Assembly (NCBI GenBank): GCA_003534085.1
Contig: DQBY01000080.1
Location: 1,351 to 7,125 of the forward strand
DNA from: Candidatus Moraniibacteriota bacterium
GTDB taxonomy: Bacteria > Patescibacteriota > Minisyncoccia > Moranbacterales > UBA2206
DNA length: 5,775 bases
Direction of reading: 5' to 3'
Position 1 is the first letter of the stretch, and each line of letters begins with the position of its first letter. The position numbers and the translations under genes are program-made. The notes under the pieces are model-generated. The model ran no database searches, had not been told where the DNA came from, and saw only the letters and a program-made list of their open reading frames with translations. This document shows positions 1 to 4,818 of this stretch, one piece after another.

Positions 1-796
1 ATAATAATCGTTTTTTAGCAATCGCCTTGATCTCTTCATTAAACTCGTCGATAGCTGAATTGATGATCGGGTCGAAATTTTTGTATATTTCCTTTTCCCT
101 CACGATATTTCCGGCTTCGAGCAATGAATCAAATGTCCCGGCATCCAGCCATTCACCTTCGAATGTGCTGACCTTCAATTCGCCCAGATCCAAATAATAA
201 TTATGCAATGATGTGATTTCAATTTCCCCTCGTTCTGACGGTTTCACGCTCTTAGCCGCTTCGACAACGCGATTGTCATAAATATACAGTCCGGTCACGG
301 CATAATCGCTCAGCCATTCAGCCGGTTTTTCAACTATTTTTATAGCATTATTATTTTCGTCAAATTTCACCACGCCGAATCTTTCCGGATCTGAAACTTT
401 TTTGGCAAAAACATGACCCCCCGATTTGAAATTTTTTATCGCTTCAGAAAAATCATCTTCGAAAATATTATCTCCCAAAATCATCGCCACCGGATCCTTG
501 TCGATAAAAGCCGAGCCCATGATAAATGCGTCCGCCAATCCTCTCGGAATTTTCTGGACTTCGAAATAAATATTTATTCCGTATTTTTTGAAAATCGAAC
601 CTAAGAGATTGAGATATTGTCCGCTGTGGTCCGGCGCCACGATCACTAAAATATCTTTGATGCCGGCTTTGATCAAAGTGTTCAGAGGATAAAAAATCAT
701 CTGTTTGTTATAAACAGGAAGCAGCTGCTTTGAAGTTGTCGCAGTCAGCGGAAACAATCTTGTGGCTGTTCCGCCGGATAATATTATTCCTTTCAT
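1..796 (-). CDS. rmlA: Glucose-1-phosphate thymidylyltransferase (RmlA), 3' end off the window
   Basis: This enzyme joins glucose-1-phosphate and dTTP to give dTDP-glucose and pyrophosphate, the first step of dTDP-rhamnose synthesis, in the cytoplasm. The 265 visible residues start at ATG 796-794 and have no stop before the left edge. Visible family motifs are the nucleotide-binding loop GGTATRLFPLT (8-18), SKQLLPVY (22-29) with the conserved Lys23, LGDN (107-110) whose Asp109 should bind the metal, FGVV (140-143), EKP (156-158), VTGLY (167-171) and WLDAGT (216-221). The catalytic domain is complete by about residue 235, and family members are about 240-295 residues, so little is probably missing. 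Departures from the usual pattern are Ala11 where Gly is common, NKQM (30-33) for DKPM, and EITS (193-196) for EITD. It lies 72 bases after rmlD and seems to be the last rml gene. No clear Shine-Dalgarno precedes the ATG. Identity is secure; activity is inferred. Confidence 0.95.
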   Translation of the reverse strand, partial: MKGIILSGGTATRLFPLTATTSKQLLPVYNKQMIFYPLNTLIKAGIKDILVIVAPDHSGQYLNLLGSIFKKYGINIYFEVQKIPRGLADAFIMGSAFIDKDPVAMILGDNIFEDDFSEAIKNFKSGGHVFAKKVSDPERFGVVKFDENNNAIKIVEKPAEWLSDYAVTGLYIYDNRVVEAAKSVKPSERGEIEITSLHNYYLDLGELKVSTFEGEWLDAGTFDSLLEAGNIVREKEIYKNFDPIINSAIDEFNEEIKAIAKKRLL

Positions 797-821
797 AATA
801 TAACTCACTAATTATTTACGA

Positions 822-848
822 ATTATAACGAATCAATGCTAATATCAA
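822..848 (-). promoter_or_regulatory. Possible promoter in front of rmlA
   Basis: Read on the minus strand, the rmlD-rmlA gap contains TTGATA (848-843) and a perfect TATAAT (827-822) separated by 15 bases, which is shorter than the ideal 17. A six-base inverted repeat, AATGCT (minus strand, 853-848) against AGCATT (840-835), covers the -35 side and could be an operator or just chance in AT-rich DNA. If real, the promoter would let rmlA be made independently of rmlCBD, with transcription starting about 20 bases before the ATG. This rests on pattern match only. Confidence 0.4.
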
Positions 849-1222
849 GCATTTGCGTCAATTAGGTATCATTTGGTCTTAATTCGCGAGTCGCGCAAAT
901 AATCTTTTAAAGCGTCCCTCCAACTCCTCATCGGATTCAATTTCGTATTAAGCAATGCCGAATAATACGGCCTTTTGGCAGGGCGCGGAAACTCATCGCC
1001 CGAGACCGGAAGCACCTTCGTCCTGATCCTCGCCTGCTTATATAATTCTAAAACAGCTTCGTACCATGTGCAAGGATCGCTATTCACAGCGTGATAGATG
1101 CCGAAAGGCTTTTCTGCTTCGATGATTTCTTTGGTTTTTTTGGCCAGATCCGACGCGTATGTGAAACAGCTGGTTTCTTCATCGATAACTTTTACTTCTT
1201 TTTTGTTTTTCCCCGCCTCCAG

Positions 1223-1243
1223 CATAATCTCAAAAAAACTCCT
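1223..1243 (-). promoter_or_regulatory. Possible internal ribosome binding site and restart codon in rmlD
   Basis: Downstream of the in-frame stop, minus-strand AGGAG (1243-1239) is followed after 13 bases by an in-frame ATG (1225-1223). The spacing is longer than the usual 5-9 bases. Restart here would give a 118-residue C-terminal RmlD fragment lacking the Rossmann fold and catalytic residues. The AAAAGGAG also encodes Lys-Arg-Ser in the intact reading, so it may be coincidental. Confidence 0.25.
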
Positions 1244-1252
1244 TTTGGCAGT

Positions 1253-1255
1253 TTA
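1253..1255 (-). other. In-frame TAA within rmlD
   Basis: The minus-strand codons around this point are GCT TCG TAA ACT GCC AAA, giving Ala-Ser-stop-Thr-Ala-Lys in the middle of an uninterrupted RmlD frame. One substitution would restore a sense codon, for example GAA (Glu) or CAA (Gln). TAA is also the natural terminator of rmlB and of the gene ending at 4819, so reassignment of this codon is unlikely. Confidence 0.9.
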
Positions 1256-1824
1256 CGAAGCGCCCGGCTTTCCGAACAATTTCGAAAGTCTGATGATGTA
1301 ATATTTCTTCCCGTTTTTCTTCATTTCTTTTTCACCGAGCAATTTTGATTTTCCATAATTGGAAATCGGGTTCGGTTTGGCATCCTCGTCAAATCCGATT
1401 GCGGGAACAAAATTCTCATGAAGCGAACACGAAGAACACACGTGAGTGCATCCTCCCGGCTCCAAAATTTCCGGCTGTCCGTCAAAAACATAGTCGCTGG
1501 AATAATTCACAAAGACCGCCTTCAAATTTTTTGCGATCTTCGCAAGATTTCCCGGCGCGGTTCCGTTCAACTTTTTTGCGAGCAAAAATTCTTTCGGTTC
1601 CTCGGCTTTGTCGACAGCATTGTATCCGGTCGCATTGATGATGATTTGCGGTCTCAACGTGGCTATTTTCTTTTCCGCTCCTTTGTTTTTAGTGATGTCG
1701 ATATCTTCTCTATCCCAAGCAGTCACTTCATATGCCTTGTCTTTTTTGAAAGCTAAAACAAGCTCCTGCCCGAGCATGCCTCTTGATCCGATAATCAATA
1801 TTTTCTTCCTATCCATAATTTTCC

Positions 1825-1850
1825 ACTACCATATACTGTAATATGGTAGT
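1825..1850. repeat. Perfect inverted repeat just before the rmlD start
   Basis: ACTACCATAT (1825-1834) is the exact reverse complement of ATATGGTAGT (1841-1850), with six bases between. In the rmlD transcript this forms a 10-bp stem that ends eight bases before the ATG at 1816. The 3' arm contains GGTAG, the only purine-rich stretch near a Shine-Dalgarno position apart from the GGA that follows it. The stem could therefore hide the ribosome binding site, act as a processing site, or be an operator. It is not followed by a U tract, so it is not a classical terminator. The rest of the 90-base gap holds a run of eight T on the minus strand (1866-1859) without a stem before it. Confidence 0.6.
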
Positions 1851-1906
1851 AAGCTAGTAAAAAAAATTAATCTGTTATTCTGCCATATTGCAATTCATAA
1901 TATTTC

Positions 1907-2881
1907 TTATACTCGCCTCTTTTTTACGTTTTTCCACCATGCTTCATTATTTTTATACCATCCTATCGTTTTTTGCAAACCTTCTTCGAATGATACGCTC
2001 GGCTGCCAGCCCAATTCTTTGCTTATTTTTGAGATGTCAATCGCATAGCGCTTGTCGTGGCCGGGACGATCCTTCACAAATTCGATCGAACTTTCATCCT
2101 TGTTCATCAGCTCTAAAATTTTATAAGTGATTTCCTTGTTGGTTTTTTCCGACTGTCCGCCGACACAATATGTTTCTCCGACTTTTCCGTCGTGAATGAT
2201 GGCATCGATCGCGCTGCAATGATCTTCGACATACAGCCAGTCGCGGACGTTCATCCCGTCGCCATACAGCGGAACTTTTTTGCCTTCCAGAAGATTGGTG
2301 ATGAAAAGCGGAAAAAGTTTTTCCGGAAAATGATACGGGCCATAGTTATTCGAACAGTTGGAAATCGTAATCGGCAAGCCGTAAGTATGGAAATATGCCC
2401 GAACAAGATGATCCGAACTCGCCTTGGAAGCCGAATAAGGGCTTCGCGGGTCATATGGAGTGTTCTCATTGAAAGCCGGATCCTCCGGAGCGAGCGAACC
2501 GAAAACTTCATCGGTCGAAACATGATGGAACCTTTTGTTTCCGTTCCTCTTAGCAGCCTCCAAAAGATTATGCGTGCCGATCACATTTGTTTGGATAAAC
2601 GGAGCAGAGTCTAGAATTGAACGATCCACATGGGATTCGGCCGCGAAGTGAACGATAATATCGACTTCTTTCACCAATCCATTTACCAATTCCGCATCCG
2701 CGATATCCCCTTTCACGAATTTATAATTTTTTTTATCCTCCAATCCTTTCAAATTTTCCAAATTACCCGCGTACGTCAAAAGATCCAGGTTAATAATCTC
2801 ATAATCCGGATATTTTTTCAGCATGTAATGGGTAAAATTGCTTCCAATAAATCCCGCGCCTCCTGTAACTAATAATTTCAT
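1907..2881 (-). CDS. rmlB: dTDP-glucose 4,6-dehydratase (RmlB)
   Basis: RmlB converts dTDP-glucose to dTDP-4-keto-6-deoxyglucose through a bound NAD. It is an extended short-chain dehydrogenase acting in the cytoplasm. From ATG 2881-2879 the protein has 324 residues, a compact version of the family (often 320-360). It shows the NAD loop TGGAGFIGSN (6-15), DLLTYAG (33-39), HFAAESHVDRS (78-88), the catalytic STDEVFG (122-128) with Thr123, Asp124 and Glu125, the YxxxK pair Tyr149/Lys153, NNYGPYHFPEKL, GDGMNVRDWLYVEDH and RPGHDKRYAID. All diagnostic residues are present. An in-frame ATG lies 21 bases upstream (2902-2900) and would add seven residues. I prefer the inner ATG because MKLLVTGGAGFIGSN is the usual N-terminus and the upstream ATG belongs to a tandem repeat. 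No Shine-Dalgarno is visible. It lies 71 bases after rmlC and ends in TAA. Confidence 0.97.
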   Translation of the reverse strand: MKLLVTGGAGFIGSNFTHYMLKKYPDYEIINLDLLTYAGNLENLKGLEDKKNYKFVKGDIADAELVNGLVKEVDIIVHFAAESHVDRSILDSAPFIQTNVIGTHNLLEAAKRNGNKRFHHVSTDEVFGSLAPEDPAFNENTPYDPRSPYSASKASSDHLVRAYFHTYGLPITISNCSNNYGPYHFPEKLFPLFITNLLEGKKVPLYGDGMNVRDWLYVEDHCSAIDAIIHDGKVGETYCVGGQSEKTNKEITYKILELMNKDESSIEFVKDRPGHDKRYAIDISKISKELGWQPSVSFEEGLQKTIGWYKNNEAWWKNVKKRRV

Positions 2882-2952
2882 GAAGCATGAAACATATAGC
2901 ATGTAACAATTTTATTATAAAATGTTACATGTTTCATGTTGTATGTTATATA
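2882..2952. repeat. Symmetric array of seven-base repeats filling the rmlC-rmlB gap
   Basis: On the plus strand, 2922-2949 is four tandem heptamers of the form ATGTTNN (for example ATGTTAC, ATGTTTC). On the minus strand, 2909-2882 is four heptamers of the related form WTGYTNY (for example ATGTTTC, ATGCTTC). The two arrays are mirror images about position 2915.5, so the gap is a large imperfect palindrome. Its best-paired parts are ATGTAACA (2901-2908) with TGTTACAT (2923-2930), and alternatively CATGAAACAT (2886-2895) with ATGTTTCATG (2929-2938). The repeat begins at the rmlC stop codon and runs directly into the rmlB ATG, which itself continues the phase. The rmlCB transcript would carry a long AU-rich hairpin here. 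It is far too short-period for CRISPR. Confidence 0.8.
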
Positions 2953-3498
2953 CTAAAACGGTGAATTAAAATCTCTAAAAAATTGCTGCTTCTTGTCCTT
3001 CTCCGAAAGTATCGGATTTTCAATAGGCCAATTGATGTCCAGATCAGGATCATTCCAGATTATTCCGCTTTCGTTTTTGGGATTATAAAAATTGTCGCAT
3101 TTATATTCGAACTCAGTGTAATCCTCCAGCGTCACAAAACCGTGCGCGAATCCGCGCGGGACAAAAAGCATATCGAAATTTTTGGCTGAAAGTTCGAATC
3201 CTTCCCATTTGCCGAAAGTCGGAGAATCTTTCCGAAGATCTACAATGACATCATATACAGCTCCTTTGGTAACTCGGACCAATTTTGCCTGAACATCTTC
3301 CGGATTCTGAAAATGCAGCCCCCGCAAGACGCCTTTCATGACCGAAAGAGAATGATTGTCCTGCACGAAATCAGCCTCGATTCCGGCCTCCTGAAACTTC
3401 TTTTTTGAATAATTCTCCAAGAAAAAACCCCTTTCGTCCTGAAAGACTTGAGGTATTATCAAATATGCTCCTTTTAGGCTTGTCTCCTGAAATTCCAT
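2953..3498 (-). CDS. rmlC: dTDP-4-dehydrorhamnose 3,5-epimerase (RmlC)
   Basis: RmlC epimerises C3 and C5 of dTDP-4-keto-6-deoxyglucose to give the L-configured sugar that RmlD reduces. It is a cofactor-free cupin of the cytoplasm. The 181 residues match the usual size of about 180. Visible motifs are FQDERGFFLE (19-28), FVQDNHS (44-50), GVLRGLHFQ (56-64) with His62 at the catalytic base position, QAKLVRVTKGAVYDVIVDLR (70-89), FVPRGFAHGF (112-121), FEYKCDNFY (130-138) with a probable active-site Tyr at 132, and the IIWNDPDLDINWP end motif (146-158). The ATG at 3498-3496 is the natural start because the conserved fold begins within 15 residues. No Shine-Dalgarno is visible; AGGA lies 15 bases upstream, too far. 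It is the first rml gene, separated from the Wzz-like gene by a terminator, so it needs its own promoter in 3499-3560, where I see no convincing -35/-10 pair. It ends in TAG. Confidence 0.97.
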   Translation of the reverse strand: MEFQETSLKGAYLIIPQVFQDERGFFLENYSKKKFQEAGIEADFVQDNHSLSVMKGVLRGLHFQNPEDVQAKLVRVTKGAVYDVIVDLRKDSPTFGKWEGFELSAKNFDMLFVPRGFAHGFVTLEDYTEFEYKCDNFYNPKNESGIIWNDPDLDINWPIENPILSEKDKKQQFFRDFNSPF

Positions 3499-3513
3499 AA
3501 AATTTATAATTTT

Positions 3514-3539
3514 ATCCTGAGCATCAGTCGAAGGATGCT
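3514..3539. repeat. Short palindromic element upstream of rmlC
   Basis: Positions 3514-3536 read ATCCTGAGC, then ATCAG, then TCGAAGGAT on the plus strand. The outer ATCCT pairs with AGGAT, followed by opposed GA steps. This closely resembles a short intergenic palindrome (TCCTTCGAC...GCTCAGGA on the other strand) that I recall as dispersed in many bacterial genomes; that recollection is not checked. A second, mutually exclusive stem is also possible: AGCATC (3520-3525) with GATGCT (3534-3539), loop of eight. The element sits 16 to 41 bases before the rmlC ATG, within its leader or promoter. Confidence 0.55.
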
Positions 3540-3560
3540 AAAACCATTCTAATATAATTT

Positions 3561-3601
3561 TGAACAAAACAAAAGGGCGGATCCATACTCATCCGTCCTT
3601 T
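3561..3601 (-). terminator. Intrinsic terminator after the Wzz-like gene
   Basis: Nineteen bases past the TAG stop, the minus strand has AAAGGACGGAT (3600-3590) pairing with ATCCGCCCTTT (3581-3571): ten pairs with one internal A-C mismatch, around an eight-base loop. It is followed by a T-rich tail, TTTTGTTTTG (counting the last stem bases). Stem plus U tract directly after a stop codon is the standard form of a Rho-independent terminator. It separates the Wzz-like transcript from rmlC. In the plus direction the tail is not T-rich enough. Confidence 0.8.
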
Positions 3602-3619
3602 AAGTAATATTTTTAAATC

Positions 3620-4606
3620 CTATCCCCTTCCTCCCAAAAGCTTGTTAAGCCTTCGACGGATTTCCTCCTCTGTCGCTTCGTGGGTTTTGGGAATTGACGC
3701 TTGCTGCTGTTCCTGTTCCCGCTCCTTCATCATTTTTTCGTGCTGGGTCTTTTCCGCGCGCTTGAGCGAACTCATGACAAACTCGCTGCCTATCGGCAGA
3801 TTTTCAGGCGCTGCCGCTTTTCGCGCGGCCGTGCGGGGCGCTTGCTCCGTTTCTTTTTTCGGCTCCTCTCGTTCCGGTTCCGCTTTTTTGACGGGCTTTT
3901 CTTCTCTTGTTTCTTCTTTCTCTTTGACATCACCATGATCAGCTTCCGACTTTGCGTCTAGTGGATTTTTTTCAGTTGAAAAAGAAGGGAAAGCTAGCTT
4001 GAATTCCGGGAAATGACGCTTCTCGAACCTTTTACCTGAAATTTCTTCATCGATCAAATAAGCGGCCATTCCTGCCAAAACTCCCAACACCAAACTCCAT
4101 AAAACGAGAGCGAAACTGAAAGAGCCGCTCTTGGGCCCGACGATCGGTCCGTCGATGATGCGGATCTCCAATTCCTTCCGAATATCATAATACCGGCTCA
4201 TCTGCCGCGCTATGTTTTTGGCAGTCTGATGAGAAATCAAACTTGCTTGGAGCCGGCTATCATCGGACGCTATAATTTTAACGACTCCGCTGCCTTCTTG
4301 ACGCTCTATCCTTATCTGTGAATTCCATTCTTTCTTGCGGTTATGCTCCGAAAAACTTCGCGCCTGATCTTCGATATTTTTATCGGACAAAAGCAGCCTT
4401 TCATAAAAAGGAAGCGAAAGCGCGATCTCCCGGATATTCCCGGTTATCACATCCAGGTCGCGGGAAGCCTTCTCGCTTTTTGGCAAGACTAAAATGTCCG
4501 TTTCACTCGAATAATTCTTGTCGTTGTTGACCCCGATCAAAAAGACAACGACCGCGACAACGATGAAAGTTGCCCAAAAAAACTTCGATTTGATGAAATA
4601 CGCCAT
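3620..4606 (-). CDS. Wzz/polysaccharide co-polymerase-like membrane protein with long charged cytoplasmic tail
   Basis: This 328-residue protein has two membrane segments, about 9-26 and 163-185, flanking an extracytoplasmic domain of about 135 residues. A Pro/Gly-rich stretch, DGPIVGPKSG (152-161), precedes the second segment. That layout and the Pro-containing stretch are typical of polysaccharide co-polymerases (Wzz/CpsC family), which set chain length of surface polysaccharides; the primary sequence match is weak. After the second segment comes a tail of about 143 residues: a low-complexity Lys/Glu-rich part (about 213-268) and then a predicted helical or coiled-coil end (about 275-328) finishing in EEEIRRRLNKLLGG. 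There is no Walker A motif or tyrosine-rich end, so it is not a fused BY-kinase. It is a single-gene transcript, with promoter 4705-4677 and terminator 3601-3561. The leader is about 65 bases and no Shine-Dalgarno is visible before ATG 4606. The rml neighbourhood supports a role in polysaccharide export or assembly. The alternative is an unrelated two-TM scaffold. Confidence 0.65.
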   Translation of the reverse strand: MAYFIKSKFFWATFIVVAVVVFLIGVNNDKNYSSETDILVLPKSEKASRDLDVITGNIREIALSLPFYERLLLSDKNIEDQARSFSEHNRKKEWNSQIRIERQEGSGVVKIIASDDSRLQASLISHQTAKNIARQMSRYYDIRKELEIRIIDGPIVGPKSGSFSFALVLWSLVLGVLAGMAAYLIDEEISGKRFEKRHFPEFKLAFPSFSTEKNPLDAKSEADHGDVKEKEETREEKPVKKAEPEREEPKKETEQAPRTAARKAAAPENLPIGSEFVMSSLKRAEKTQHEKMMKEREQEQQQASIPKTHEATEEEIRRRLNKLLGGRG

Positions 4607-4676
4607 ATTATTATAAAAAGGTTTATTCCAATTTGGCCCTTTAGAATGATACTGTTTCAGGCAAAATTGATTTCAC

Positions 4677-4705
4677 AGTCTAGCGTAAGGGGCGATTTTT
4701 GTCAA
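4677..4705 (-). promoter_or_regulatory. Promoter for the Wzz-like gene
   Basis: The minus strand carries a perfect TTGACA (4705-4700), a 17-base spacer and TAGACT (4682-4677, four of six matches to TATAAT). Transcription would start near 4670, giving a leader of about 64 bases to the ATG at 4606. The -35 box sits in the T-rich tail of the preceding terminator, so one unit ends exactly where the next begins. It is the best sigma-70-type match in the window. Confidence 0.6.
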
Positions 4706-4740
4706 ATTAAAAGGCAGTATTATCAAAGGATAATACTGCC
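4705..4740 (-). terminator. Intrinsic terminator of the upstream coiled-coil gene
   Basis: On the minus strand GGCAGTATTATC (4740-4729) pairs perfectly with GATAATACTGCC (4724-4713) around a four-base CTTT loop. It is followed by TTTTAATTTG. A 12-bp perfect stem, tight loop and U-rich tail make a strong Rho-independent terminator for the gene that stops at 4819. It lies 78 bases past that stop, after two further inverted repeats. The plus direction has no T tract. Confidence 0.85.
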
Positions 4741-4747
4741 GTAGCTT

Positions 4748-4766
4748 TGACTGGAAGTTCCAGTCA
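4748..4766. repeat. Near-perfect 19-bp palindrome in the 3' region
   Basis: TGACTGGAA (4748-4756) and TTCCAGTCA (4758-4766) are exact reverse complements around a single central base. As RNA it would fold with about seven pairs and a small loop. As DNA its dyad symmetry would suit a dimeric regulator. It lies between a GC-rich hairpin and the terminator, eight bases from the terminator stem, in what should be the 3' untranslated region of the gene ending at 4819. Confidence 0.6.
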
Positions 4767-4776
4767 TGTTTTCGGG

Positions 4777-4806
4777 TTGCCGGACCTGCTGCTGCAAGTC
4801 CGGCAA
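4777..4806. repeat. GC-rich hairpin just after the upstream gene
   Basis: TTGCCGGAC (4777-4785) and GTCCGGCAA (4798-4806) are exact reverse complements with a 12-base loop containing three CTG triplets on the plus strand. In the minus-strand transcript the stem starts 12 bases past the TAA stop. It lacks a U tract on that strand, so it is not itself a classical terminator. It may protect the 3' end of the message or be the first element of a multi-stem structure with 4748-4766 and 4713-4740. Confidence 0.6.
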
Positions 4807-4818
4807 AGATTCAGTTTC

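Larger units (their letters stand above)
869..1816 (-). pseudogene. rmlD: dTDP-4-dehydrorhamnose reductase (RmlD), interrupted by an in-frame TAA
   Basis: RmlD reduces dTDP-4-keto-L-rhamnose to dTDP-L-rhamnose with NAD(P)H, the last step of the pathway. Reading from ATG 1816-1814, the N-terminal part shows the Rossmann loop GSRGMLG (10-16), NATGYNAVD (61-69), SSDYVFDG (106-113) with Ser107 at the usual catalytic Thr position, and the YxxxK pair Tyr154/Lys158. Codon 188 is TAA (1255-1253). The same frame then continues for 127 codons with typical C-terminal RmlD sequence: TSCFTYASDLA, GIYHAVNSD and FPRPAKRPYYSALLNTKL, ending at TGA 871-869. No base is gained or lost, so this is a single nonsense codon and not a frameshift. 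Total length is 315 codons including the stop, near the family norm plus an insertion of about 30 residues rich in Cys (about 114-147). Consequences could be loss of function, a sequencing error, or two polypeptides if translation restarts at ATG 1225-1223. It lies 90 bases after rmlB. Confidence 0.85.

Noticed and set aside
1232..1238. Run of seven T on the minus strand in rmlD as a frameshift site
   Set aside because: The rmlD frame is identical on both sides of the run and of the stop codon, so no shift is needed; the defect is purely a nonsense codon.
1253..1255. TAA reassigned to an amino acid
   Set aside because: TAA ends rmlB (1909-1907) and the gene at 4819 at sensible family or terminator-adjacent positions, and TAG and TGA also end genes here. 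The known bacterial recoding in CPR groups concerns TGA, not TAA.
1817..1906. Intrinsic terminator between rmlB and rmlD
   Set aside because: The T run at 1866-1859 has no stable stem before it, and the perfect stem at 1850-1825 has no T run after it, so neither forms a classical terminator.
2192..2614. Plus-strand open frame of 140 residues
   Set aside because: It is antisense to the strongly conserved rmlB coding sequence, which fully explains the region.
2882..2902. Upstream ATG at 2902 as the rmlB start
   Set aside because: It arises from the heptamer repeat exactly 21 bases upstream. The resulting seven residues are not family-like, whereas the ATG at 2881 gives the standard MKLLVTGGAGFIG start.
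2882..2952. CRISPR-like array
   Set aside because: Units are seven bases with no spacers, in two mirrored orientations; no cas gene is present.
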